DNA of 34,933 bases from Bacteroidota bacterium (GTDB lineage: Bacteria; Bacteroidota; Bacteroidia; Chitinophagales; Chitinophagaceae): positions 1 through 34,933 of the forward strand of contig JAFDXN010000061.1 in assembly GCA_018267915.1 (NCBI GenBank). The letters are read 5' to 3'. The notes under the pieces are model-generated. The model had not been told where the DNA came from. It saw nothing but the letters and a program-made list of their open reading frames with translations, and searched no databases. The translations under genes and the position numbers were made by a program. Positions 5,863 to 13,830 of this stretch are shown here, one piece after another (within the stretch, counting starts at the first letter, position 1; every line of letters begins with the position of its first letter).

Positions 5863-7530
5863 CTAAGCTTTCTTAGCTTCTTTAGCCCAGGTGTCTTTCA
5901 GCGTTACGGTGCGATTGAATACCAATTTATCTGCAGTGCTATCTTTATCTACACAGAAATAGCCCTTGCGCATGAACTGGTAGTGCTCTCCATCCTTTGC
6001 CTTCGCTAATTCCGGCTCGATATACACGCCAGGTAACACCTGCATTGAATCGGGATTGATATAGCTCTTGAAATCACCTTCTTCGCTCGATGGATCATCG
6101 ACCTTGAACAGACGATCGTAAAGCCGAACTTCAGCAGTTTTTGCATGCTTTACACTTACCCAGTGAATAGTTCCTTTTACCGTCAGGCCGCTGGTATCGT
6201 TTCCACTCTTGCTCTCGGGCAGGTAGCTGCAATGCACCTCAGTAATATTACCTGCTTCATCTTTTTTAAAGCCGTCGCACTTCACTATATAAGCGCTTTT
6301 CAGGCGCACCATCAGTCCAGGGCCGAGACGAAAGAATTTCTTGGCAGGCTCTTCCATAAAGTCTTCGCGCTCTATCCAAAGTTCCCTGCTAAAAGGCACG
6401 GAGCGTTTGCCCGCGCTTTCATCTTCGGGGTTATTATCAGTCTCGAAATATTCTTCTTGTCCTTCAGGATAATTGGTGATGACCAGTTTCACCGGGTCGA
6501 GCACTGCCATCACACGGTTGGCTGTTTTGTTGAGGTCTTCACGTACGCAAAACTCCAGCAGGCTAAGATCAACCACATTCTCGCGCTTGGCCACACCAAT
6601 GGTGTCGCAGAATTCGCGAATGGCTTTAGCAGTATAGCCACGGCGGCGCATGCCGCTCACCGTTGGCATACGGGGATCGTCCCAGCCTGCCACGTGATTT
6701 TCGTTTACGAGTTGCAGCAGCTTGCGCTTGCTCATTACGGTATATGAAAGATTGCGGCGTGCAAACTCGTACTGATGCGATGGGAATATTTCCAGCTTCT
6801 CGATGAACCAATCGTAAAGCGGGCGGTGGTGTATGAACTCGAGCGTGCAGATAGAGTGTGTGATATGCTCTATGCTATCGCTCTGGCCATGGGCAAAATC
6901 GTACATAGGGTATATGCACCACTTGTCGCCCGTGCGGTGGTGGTGTGCATGCTTGATACGGTACATGATAGGGTCGCGCAGCAGCAGGTTAGGGTGCGCC
7001 ATATCTATTTTGGCGCGCAGTGTTTTTTCACCATCCTGGTACTTTCCGGCACGCATCTCTTCGAAGAGCTGCAGGTTCTCTTCCACTGTCCTATCGCGAT
7101 AGGGGCTGTTCTTACCAGGCTCTACTGTTGAGCCCTTTGTTGCCGCTATCTCTTCGGCTGTGCTATCGTCCACATAAGCCAGTCCCTTTTTGATCAGTGT
7201 TACTGCAAATTGGTACAGCTGTTCGAAATAGTCAGAAGCGTATAGCTCATTATCCCACTGGAAGCCAAGCCACTTGATATCGTTCTTGATGCTCTCTACA
7301 TACTCAGTGTCCTCCGTTACGGGATTAGTATCGTCGAAGCGCAGGTTACACTTGCCGTTATATTTCTGTGCAAGACCGAAGTTGAGGCAGATGCTCGATG
7401 CGTGGCCTATATGTAAGTAGCCGTTCGGCTCGGGCGGGAAGCGAGTATGTATACGGCCCCCGTTCTTGCCCTCGGCAATATCGTTCTCTATGATTTCTTC
7501 TAAAAAATTGAGTGATCTTTCTTCGCTCAT
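5863..7530 (-). CDS. glnS: Glutaminyl-tRNA synthetase
   Basis: The enzyme charges tRNA-Gln with glutamine. The class I signatures are present: PPEPNGYLHIGHA with HIGH at residues 40-43, and VMSKRKL at 265-271, the GlnRS form of KMSKS. Further GlnRS-specific blocks are LRFDDTNP, YPMYDFAHG and THSICTLEF. The 555-residue length includes the C-terminal anticodon-binding beta barrels (from ~residue 340). A dedicated GlnRS means this lineage can charge tRNA-Gln directly. The gene seems monocistronic, flanked on both sides by the same kind of short AT-rich repeat. Confidence 0.97.
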   Translation of the reverse strand: MSEERSLNFLEEIIENDIAEGKNGGRIHTRFPPEPNGYLHIGHASSICLNFGLAQKYNGKCNLRFDDTNPVTEDTEYVESIKNDIKWLGFQWDNELYASDYFEQLYQFAVTLIKKGLAYVDDSTAEEIAATKGSTVEPGKNSPYRDRTVEENLQLFEEMRAGKYQDGEKTLRAKIDMAHPNLLLRDPIMYRIKHAHHHRTGDKWCIYPMYDFAHGQSDSIEHITHSICTLEFIHHRPLYDWFIEKLEIFPSHQYEFARRNLSYTVMSKRKLLQLVNENHVAGWDDPRMPTVSGMRRRGYTAKAIREFCDTIGVAKRENVVDLSLLEFCVREDLNKTANRVMAVLDPVKLVITNYPEGQEEYFETDNNPEDESAGKRSVPFSRELWIEREDFMEEPAKKFFRLGPGLMVRLKSAYIVKCDGFKKDEAGNITEVHCSYLPESKSGNDTSGLTVKGTIHWVSVKHAKTAEVRLYDRLFKVDDPSSEEGDFKSYINPDSMQVLPGVYIEPELAKAKDGEHYQFMRKGYFCVDKDSTADKLVFNRTVTLKDTWAKEAKKA

Positions 7531-7564
7531 GTATGGTATTTAAGGATGGCAAAGGTAGCTTTTT

Positions 7565-7602
7565 CTAATGTGGAAATATGAAAATGCGCCAACGTGCAAA
7601 TG
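7565..7602. repeat. Diverged copy of the CTAATGTG-GTGCAAATG repeat
   Basis: CTAATGTGGAAATATGAAAA followed by TGCGCCAACGTGCAAATG resembles 5793-5813 on the other side of glnS. It fills the glnS 5' flank, where the promoter should also lie. Confidence 0.4.
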
Positions 7603-7678
7603 ATGCGTCCTGACAAATCGATGGTCCTGGAAACATTTCAAGTCCACAAATAGCGATAATTTATCTTAACTTGCGGGC

Positions 7679-8119
7679 ATGAAGAAATTGTGGATCATCA
7701 TACCGGTAATAGCCATTGTAGCCTTTGTGGGTTTCAAGGTATTTGCCGGTGGCGATAATGACGGTGGCGAGGGCATTCAGTTCTTTAAAGGGGGCTGGGA
7801 AGCTGCATTGCAAAAGGCAAAAGCCGAGCACAAACCCGTATTTGTCGACATCTACGCCTCCTGGTGCGGCCCTTGCAAGATGCTGAAACGCAAAACATTT
7901 ACCAATGGTAAGGTAGCGGATTATTTTAATTCGCATTTCATCAATACGTCCTTTGACGGCGAGGTGGGTGAAGGGACAAAGCTGGCGGAGAAATTCCAGA
8001 TACAAGGCTACCCTACATTGATATTGCTGGATGAGAACGGCAAGGTAATGATGTATGAAATGGGCTACCAGACGCCGAAGGAACTCATTGGACTGGTGCA
8101 ACAGGCACAGGGGCAATAG
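7679..8119 (+). CDS. Membrane-anchored thioredoxin-family protein
   Basis: Residues 4-22 form one hydrophobic segment (WIIIPVIAIVAFVGFKVF) that would serve as a membrane anchor or uncleaved signal. The thioredoxin fold follows with the active site W62-C63-G-P-C66 and the cis-proline P112 in QGYPTLIL. The AALQKAKAEHKPVFVDIYA entry is typical of DUF255/DsbD-like soluble domains. The likely role is disulfide reduction in the periplasm. No partner such as DsbD is adjacent. The next gene follows after 58 bp. Confidence 0.9.
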   Translation: MKKLWIIIPVIAIVAFVGFKVFAGGDNDGGEGIQFFKGGWEAALQKAKAEHKPVFVDIYASWCGPCKMLKRKTFTNGKVADYFNSHFINTSFDGEVGEGTKLAEKFQIQGYPTLILLDENGKVMMYEMGYQTPKELIGLVQQAQGQ

Positions 8120-8177
8120 CAGCTTACAATATTGTAAACTATACAGGGCTGCTCACAAGGCAGCCCTTCTTTGTTAT

Positions 8178-8658
8178 ATGATACGACACGTTACGGCAGA
8201 CGATGCCGCTGCCATATGCAGCATTTATAACCTCCATGTGCTGAACACGGTGGTAACCTTTGAAGAAGAACCTGTAAGCATTGAAGAAATGCAGAACAGG
8301 ATAGCCACGATCACCTCAAAGCATCCCTGGCTGGTATATGAGCAGGAGGGTAAAATAGCCGGCTATGCTTATGCCACACAATGGAAACAGCGTGCTGCAT
8401 ACAGGTATGCCGCAGAGTCGAGCATCTATGTGGGTGAAGCGTACATAGGCATAGGCATCGAAGAAACTATATGCCGCTTTGTTGCACAGGCTAAAGGCGC
8501 AGGGCATCCATACAGTGATCGGCGGGGCAGCCTTGCCTAATGATGCCAGCGTGAAGCTGCACGAAACATTAGGTTTTCGTTATGTAGGCTCATTTACTGA
8601 GGTGGGCTATAAGTTCGGCAAATGGATAGACACCGGCTACCGGGAGCTAAGGCTATGA
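8178..8658 (+). pseudogene. GNAT acetyltransferase (phosphinothricin acetyltransferase-like), frameshifted
   Basis: The gene starts MIRHVTADDAAAICSIYN and continues through LVYEQEGKIAGYAYA to GEAYIGIGI in one frame, which then runs into a stop at 8538-8540. From 8461 the next frame over reads KKLYAALLHRLKAQGIHTVI, then GGAALPNDASVKLHETLGF and ends TGYRELRL at the stop 8656-8658. Joined, this is a complete GNAT of the Pat family with its acetyl-CoA loop interrupted exactly at 8460/8461. Two missing bases there would restore GIGKKLY. It may be a true pseudogene, a phase-variable state or a sequencing error. Confidence 0.88.
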
Positions 8659-8707
8659 AATATTTGTTAATAATGTTAGAGAAAATATTAAACTGAATAG
8701 CTTGCAA

Positions 8708-8715
8708 TACCTTTG
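8708..8715 (+). promoter_or_regulatory. -7 box upstream of the small membrane protein
   Basis: TACCTTTG lies 21 bp before the start codon at 8737. No clear TTG is present at the -33 position. Confidence 0.5.
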
Positions 8716-8736
8716 TTTTATTAAACCACACACTAC

Positions 8737-8934
8737 ATGATAACAATACTACTAGAGGGAGGAGGAAATAACTGGCTGGCAATTGTGCTGCTTATGGTGG
8801 CACTGGCCATCGTGCTCAAAGGTGGCCGGGTCTTGATACAGTCCATGAAAAGAAAACGGCACCGTAAACACATGTTGTCAGGTATGCATTATGATGGCAT
8901 CATGGACGAGTTCATTAACAGAGAAAGGAAGTAA
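8737..8934 (+). CDS. Small single-span membrane protein, 65 residues
   Basis: After a short glycine-rich N-terminus (EGGGNNW) there is one hydrophobic helix at about residues 13-27 (LAIVLLMVALAIVLK), followed by a strongly basic stretch KRKRHRKH that should stay in the cytosol. The C-terminal 20 residues are polar. I do not recognise a family. A TACCTTTG box 21 bp upstream supports expression. Confidence 0.55.
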   Translation: MITILLEGGGNNWLAIVLLMVALAIVLKGGRVLIQSMKRKRHRKHMLSGMHYDGIMDEFINRERK

Positions 8935-9034
8935 CAAGACCTGCAAGCTAGCGGGCTTTTACGTCTGCAATGATACTGGTCACCATTACACAAGGTGCAG
9001 CCGTGTACTTTTATTGCGAAAAAAAATTGCGATA

Positions 9035-10129
9035 ATGGTACACGTTAAGTTTGAAAAAGGCCTCGAATCCGAACATCAATTCTCCGTACTGCTTCGAAAA
9101 AATGTCAACAGTTATTTCAGGGAAAACGGGATATCCATAAAGGGAAATCTGACCCTTGCGGTGCAAACGCTTGTGATGTTATCGCTGTATGTCGTTCCAT
9201 TCATTCTTATACTTTCTTTTCCCGTTAGCACATGGCTTGCGCTGGTATTTATGGTGATCATGGGCATCGGCATAGCAGGGGTAGGTATGTGCGTGATGCA
9301 CGACGCAGTGCATGGATCCTTTTCAGAAAAAGAATGGATCAATAAGCTCTTCGGGGGCACTATGTACCTGTTAGGCAGTAATGTATTCAACTGGAAGCTG
9401 CAGCACAATGTATTTCACCATGCCTATACCAATATAAACGGTATTGACGAAGACATTGAATCGAAGGGCCCGATCAGGCTTGCCGACCATGCGCCGCTAA
9501 AAAGGATACATCGCTACCAGTACATACATGCCTTCTTCTTCTATGGGCTGCTTACCCTCTCGAAACTGGTGAAAGACTTTACCCAACTGGCACGATACAA
9601 CAGGGAGGGCATAACCGCCAAATACAAAATGAATCCCACAAGGGAATATTTGAAGATGGCGATCGTGAAAGCCATCTACCTCTTCGTGATCATTGGCCTG
9701 CCTATCTGGCTTACAGAATTTAGCTGGTGGCAGGTGTTGTTGGGTTTCTTCATTATGCATTGGGTAGCAGGCTGCATTTTGAGCACTATCTTCCAGATGG
9801 CCCACGTGGTGGAGGGCGCGGAACAACCAATGCCCGACGCCAGCGGCATGATACACCACGACTGGGCTGTGCACGAGTTACGCACAACATCAGACTTTGG
9901 CAGGAATAATCTTTTTCTCAACTGGTACGTCGGCGGACTAAACTTCCAGATAGAGCATCACCTGTTTCCAAATATCAGCCATGTACACTACCGCAAAATA
10001 GCGCCGATAGTGGAGCGTACCGCCAGTGAATTCGGGCTGAACTACAACCTGAAACCCAGCTTTGCCAGTGCTCTTCAATCTCATGTAAAGCGATTGAAGG
10101 AACTGGGGAGAAAAGCACCTGTGGCTTAA
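9035..10129 (+). CDS. Membrane fatty-acid (acyl-CoA/acyl-lipid) desaturase
   Basis: The ATG at 9035 gives a 364-residue protein starting MVHVKFEKG. All three di-iron histidine boxes are present: H89-D-A-V-H93, H124-N-V-F-H128-H129, and Q305-I-E-H308-H309. Two hydrophobic double spans lie at about residues 40-85 and 208-260. The Q-x-x-HH third box and the order are those of the linoleoyl-CoA / delta-6-like front-end group without a cytochrome b5 domain; regiospecificity cannot be told from sequence. It introduces double bonds into membrane lipid acyl chains. No electron donor gene is adjacent. The longer frame from 8891 overlaps the previous gene and is unlikely. Confidence 0.93.
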   Translation: MVHVKFEKGLESEHQFSVLLRKNVNSYFRENGISIKGNLTLAVQTLVMLSLYVVPFILILSFPVSTWLALVFMVIMGIGIAGVGMCVMHDAVHGSFSEKEWINKLFGGTMYLLGSNVFNWKLQHNVFHHAYTNINGIDEDIESKGPIRLADHAPLKRIHRYQYIHAFFFYGLLTLSKLVKDFTQLARYNREGITAKYKMNPTREYLKMAIVKAIYLFVIIGLPIWLTEFSWWQVLLGFFIMHWVAGCILSTIFQMAHVVEGAEQPMPDASGMIHHDWAVHELRTTSDFGRNNLFLNWYVGGLNFQIEHHLFPNISHVHYRKIAPIVERTASEFGLNYNLKPSFASALQSHVKRLKELGRKAPVA

Positions 10130-10190
10130 GCGACGGACCGGTAAAAATGTGGATATCTTCATTTGGATAGCGCTTATCCATCATATTAAT

Positions 10191-10225
10191 TTTGCATCGG
10201 GTGATTTTAAGGTATTTTAGATTTG
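10191..10225 (+). promoter_or_regulatory. Promoter of the YifB/ComM gene
   Basis: TTTG at 10191-10194 and TAGATTTG at 10218-10225 with a 23-bp spacer; start codon 19 bp later. Confidence 0.6.
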
Positions 10226-10244
10226 GATTTAAACAGGACGCAAG

Positions 10245-11786
10245 ATGTTGGTTAAGGTTTTCGGTAGCGCGGTATATGGCGTGGATGCTATTACTATCAC
10301 AATAGAAGTAGATACTCCCGGCGGGCAAACTGCCTATTTCATAGTTGGCCTCCCCGACAATGCAGTAAAGGAAAGTATAGAGCGCATCCTCAGCGCCATG
10401 AAAAATATTGGCTATGAGCGGCCTCGCACAAAAATATTGGTCAATATGGCGCCCGCCGATATCAAAAAGGCGGGCAGCGCTTATGACCTGCCCATAGCAA
10501 TCGGGATGATGGCTGCCACGGGACAACTACCACACGAGGAACTGAAAGATTATATTATAATGGGCGAACTGTCGCTCGATGGTACGCTTCAGCCTATCAA
10601 GGGTGCGCTCCCTATAGCTATACAGGCGCGTGCCGAAAAGTTCAAAGGCATTCTGTTGCCCAAGCAAAATGCCAGGGAAGCAGCACTGGTGAACAATATC
10701 GACGTTTACGGCATCGAGCACATCAGCGAGGTGATCGGCTTCTTCAATGGCACAGGCTGCATACAGCCAATTAAGGTGAACACAAGGGAAGAATTTTTCG
10801 ATGCGCAGAACTACTTCGATATCGACTTCAATGACGTAAAGGGACAGGAAAATGTGAAGCGCGCCCTGGAAATAGCCGCAGCAGGCGGACACAATGCCAT
10901 TATGATCGGTCCGCCGGGTGCGGGCAAAACAATGCTGGCTAAAAGGCTGCCTACCATTCTACCACCACTCAGCTTGCACGAAGCCCTGGAGACGACCAAG
11001 ATACACTCCGTAGCAGGTAAGCTGCCTGTAAATACGTCACTCATTGCACAGCGACCGTTCCGCTCGCCGCACCATACGGTAAGTGATGCTGCCTTAGTAG
11101 GCGGCGGCGGTGTGCCGCAGCCGGGTGAAATATCACTTGCGCACAATGGCGTCCTCTTCCTGGATGAGTTGCCTGAGTTCAAGCGCACCGTTCTTGAAGT
11201 GATGCGGCAGCCAATGGAAGAAAGGCGTGTGACCATATCTCGCGCTAAGGTGAGCATCGACTTTCCGGCGAGCTTCATGCTTATTGCTTCGATGAACCCT
11301 TGCCCTTGCGGATATTTTAACCATCCTGAGAAGGAGTGTACCTGTTCGCCGATCATGGTGCAGCGCTACCTGAACAAGATCAGCGGTCCCTTACTCGACC
11401 GTATCGACCTGCATGTGGAGGTGACGCCTGTAGCCTTCAGCGAACTGTCGAATGAAAAAAAGTCAGAGCCCAGTACCGACATACGTGAGCGTGTGGTAAA
11501 AGCGCGCGATATACAAAGCAAACGCTTCGAAGGGAATGAGGGCACTTACAGTAATGCACAGATGAGCAGCAAGCTGCTGAAGGAAATCTGCGTGATCAAC
11601 AATGTAGGGCAAAACCTGCTGAAAGCTGCAATGGATAAACTTAATTTATCAGCCCGCGCTTACGATCGCATATTGAAAGTAAGCCGCACCATTGCCGACC
11701 TTGAGGCCAGCGAAGATATAAAGCCGCAGCACCTGGCGGAGGCGATACAGTACCGGAGCTTGGATAGAGAGGGATGGGGTGGGTAG
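10245..11786 (+). CDS. comM: YifB/ComM family Mg-chelatase-like AAA+ ATPase
   Basis: The N-terminal ~170 residues form the ribosomal S5 domain 2-like ChlI-type domain (FIVGLPDNAVKESIERI, then GELSLDGTLQPIKG). The AAA+ domain follows with Walker A GPPGAGKT at 222-229 and Walker B LFLDELPEF at 304-312. A cysteine-containing insert (NPCPCGYF, then ECTCSP) and the C-terminal Mg-chelatase domain (LSARAYDRILKVSRTIADLE) complete it. In other bacteria ComM is a hexameric helicase that drives branch migration of incoming single-stranded DNA during natural transformation; that role is inferred here by family. The 513-residue length is standard. Confidence 0.95.
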   Translation: MLVKVFGSAVYGVDAITITIEVDTPGGQTAYFIVGLPDNAVKESIERILSAMKNIGYERPRTKILVNMAPADIKKAGSAYDLPIAIGMMAATGQLPHEELKDYIIMGELSLDGTLQPIKGALPIAIQARAEKFKGILLPKQNAREAALVNNIDVYGIEHISEVIGFFNGTGCIQPIKVNTREEFFDAQNYFDIDFNDVKGQENVKRALEIAAAGGHNAIMIGPPGAGKTMLAKRLPTILPPLSLHEALETTKIHSVAGKLPVNTSLIAQRPFRSPHHTVSDAALVGGGGVPQPGEISLAHNGVLFLDELPEFKRTVLEVMRQPMEERRVTISRAKVSIDFPASFMLIASMNPCPCGYFNHPEKECTCSPIMVQRYLNKISGPLLDRIDLHVEVTPVAFSELSNEKKSEPSTDIRERVVKARDIQSKRFEGNEGTYSNAQMSSKLLKEICVINNVGQNLLKAAMDKLNLSARAYDRILKVSRTIADLEASEDIKPQHLAEAIQYRSLDREGWGG

Positions 11787-11796
11787 AATAGTGAAA

Positions 11797-11855
11797 GAAT
11801 GGCGCAAGTCTTTTTGACTTGTGTCTAAACAGTATGCAAGTCTTTTCGACTTGCG
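11797..11855 (+). repeat. Two-hairpin REP unit, left of the transposase
   Basis: Hairpin 1 is GGCGCAAGTCTTTTTGACTT with GTGTC following, and hairpin 2 is GCAAGTC-TTTTC-GACTTGC at 11836-11854. The same two-hairpin order occurs inverted at 12510-12454 and direct at 32773-32829. Confidence 0.85.
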
Positions 11856-11871
11856 ATACAACAAAAAACAT

Positions 11872-12449
11872 ATGAGCACCCGTTACAAATTTCGTGATAC
11901 ACATGCTGCCTATTTCATCACATTCACTGTGGTGAATTGGATAGATGTTTTTACACGAAATGAATACAGGGAGATCATAATAGATAGTACAAACTATTGC
12001 ATCAAAAATAAAGGCCTCATTGTACATGCCTGGGTAATAATGAGTAATCATGTCCATTTGTTGATCTCTTTGGAAAAAGGCAGCAAAAATTCATTGTCCG
12101 ATATCATGCGTGATATGAAAAAATATACAGCTACTCATTTGATAAAGGCTATCAAAGAAAACCAACAGGAGAGCAGGAAAGAATGGATGCTATATATATT
12201 CGGCAGAGAGGGGAAATATAACAGCAACAATACTAATTTCCAGTTTTGGCAATAGGACAATCCCCCGTGCTAATACATATAGATGAGCATTGTTACCAGA
12301 TATTGCAGTATCTTCATCAAAACCCGTTCAAAGCCGGTTGGACGGAAGAACCTGAACTATACCCAAGGAGCAGCGCCAAGGCTTATATAGGTAAAGCGGG
12401 ACCAGTTGCGATTAAATTACTAGAACCTGTTGCCGTCAAAACCATATAA
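11872..12449 (+). pseudogene. REP-associated tyrosine transposase (RAYT, Y1 family), decayed
   Basis: The start reads MSTRYKFRDTHAAYFITFTV, and the HUH motif is in HAWVIMSNHVHLLI (NHVH). The candidate catalytic tyrosine is in DMKKYTATHL. After NTNFQFWQ the frame meets TAG at 12253-12255, where the family has a second glutamine, and then needs a one-base shift near 12262 to continue as PVLIHIDEHCYQILQYLHQN and PFKAGW up to 12449. A C-to-T nonsense change and a one-base loss therefore separate it from an intact gene. RAYTs mobilise REP palindromes in trans; this copy sits between two REP units in opposite orientation, as expected, but is probably inactive. Confidence 0.9.
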
Positions 12450-12453
12450 TATT

Positions 12454-12510
12454 CAAATCGAAAAGACTTGAACATTTTTATGACACAAGTGGAAGACACT
12501 CGCGCCAATC
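12454..12510 (-). repeat. Two-hairpin REP unit, right of the transposase, inverted
   Basis: Read on the minus strand: GATTGGCGCGAGTGTCTTCC then ACTTGTGTC, a spacer, and CAAGTCTTTTCGATTTG. It is the inverted partner of 11797-11855. Confidence 0.85.
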
Positions 12511-12548
12511 GGGTAAGTGCTTGTAAAATATAAGTGCTAATTTGGAAG

Positions 12549-13682
12549 TGTATGCTGTTAGTCTATCATAATCAAACTAAGTCAACACGTTCTGTAAGAG
12601 CATTATACCGTAAAAAGATAGACGATATATTGTTAAGAATTCGACCATCAGTGATAAGTTTGTGTTTAACGGCCAGCTTCTTATCCTCTAATGCCCAAAC
12701 TCGCTTTTTTGAGGAAGGAGATTCGATAAAAGGAAATCCAAAAAAAATAGTACAACGAAGTCATTATGGTGGGAGCAACATAGAAAGCGTTTATATTTAT
12801 TACCCATCTAAAACGTCGGAAGCTATCTTTTTCTATGATTTAGATAATCGCAAGCTGCTAATTGGAGAAAAAAAGATCGAATACGATAATTCTGGAAATA
12901 TACGTCAAACAGCTCTGTATTGCGCCGATGGCTCACCGTGCTTTAGGTCCGAATATAGTTACAACCGCCTAGGGGAAAAAGTTCTTCAACGCGAGGTTCA
13001 CGTTGAGAACGCTACCGAATGTAATGCATTGATCGATCGGCTTAGCGGTGCAATGTCACATTGGCTAACAGGAATAGATTCGTCGATTGTAATATCGACA
13101 TATAAGTACGATGTGAAAAAGCGTTTGCAGAAAGTTTCGGAGAAAAGTTTTACAATCTGTAAAATTTGTACAGATACTGTAGTTATAAAAACCAGTTATC
13201 TGTATAATAATAGGGATTCTATTGTGCAGAAAAAAGACACAATTATTGAATACAATTTTGCCCATTTGGATACATCTCTTGAAACAACCGACTTTAAATA
13301 TGATGAAAGAGGCAATAAAATTTTTGAATCTATAGTCAGAAAAGATTTTGGCAATAATGGGAACGACTCTTCTGTTACCTTCTTCACCTATAACAGCCAC
13401 AATACGCTTATTGAAAAAAAGATTTACAACCTCTTCCTAGCTGAGCGCCATTCCGATTTGATTGGCTATGGATGGGACTATTCGTACGACAGCCTTGATA
13501 ACATTGAAGCCCGGTATTTCGATTTATATCGGCAAGGTGACAAGTCTGAAATGAAGAAAAGCTCTGAAAGGATCGATCGAGAAAAAAAAGAGAAAGTTGA
13601 ATACGACGACCACGGAAATATTATTAAGAAAACAGCTCCTAGCGGCTGGATTTTATTTACCCGAGAGATCCAATATGATTGA
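12549..13682 (+). CDS. Secreted YD-repeat-like protein
   Basis: The protein contains at least five spaced motifs of the YD/RHS type: IEYDNSGNIRQ, YKYDVKKRLQK, FKYDERGNKIFES, YSYDSLDNIEAR and VEYDDHGNIIKK, separated by beta-rich stretches. A hydrophobic signal-like segment (SVISLCLTASFLSSNAQ) precedes the mature part. It would be N-terminal if translation started at TTG 12630 (LRIRPSVIS...), whereas ATG 12549 places it ~30 residues in, so the start is uncertain. The repeats are looser than in true RHS toxins and no core or toxin tip follows. The gene is much more AT-rich than its neighbours and adjoins the REP/RAYT locus, suggesting transfer. Function unknown; probably exported. Confidence 0.7.
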   Translation, partial: CMLLVYHNQTKSTRSVRALYRKKIDDILLRIRPSVISLCLTASFLSSNAQTRFFEEGDSIKGNPKKIVQRSHYGGSNIESVYIYYPSKTSEAIFFYDLDNRKLLIGEKKIEYDNSGNIRQTALYCADGSPCFRSEYSYNRLGEKVLQREVHVENATECNALIDRLSGAMSHWLTGIDSSIVISTYKYDVKKRLQKVSEKSFTICKICTDTVVIKTSYLYNNRDSIVQKKDTIIEYNFAHLDTSLETTDFKYDERGNKIFESIVRKDFGNNGNDSSVTFFTYNSHNTLIEKKIYNLFLAERHSDLIGYGWDYSYDSLDNIEARYFDLYRQGDKSEMKKSSERIDREKKEKVEYDDHGNIIKKTAPSGWILFTREIQYD

Positions 13683-13776
13683 CTTTCTGCTTATGTTGCT
13701 AAGCTGTTATTATCTGTTTCTAACTCGACCACGTCTCCTTTACTGTGTGTAGAGACAATTTCTACTCTGTCGCCGT

Positions 13777-13817
13777 AAAAAGCGAAATGCCACCCAGCAC
13801 TCCTGTGTATCGCTTTT
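13777..13817. terminator. Weak convergent hairpin
   Basis: AAAAAGCGA (13777-13785) and TCGCTTTT (13810-13817) can pair across a 24-bp loop between two convergent genes. Confidence 0.35.
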
Positions 13818-13830
13818 CCAGTTCACTACG

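Noticed and set aside
6145..6747. 200-residue plus-strand open frame
   Set aside because: Antisense to glnS, whose HIGH and MSK motifs are clear.
8891..9034. N-terminal extension of the desaturase
   Set aside because: It overlaps the preceding gene and has no desaturase similarity; ATG 9035 fits the family start.
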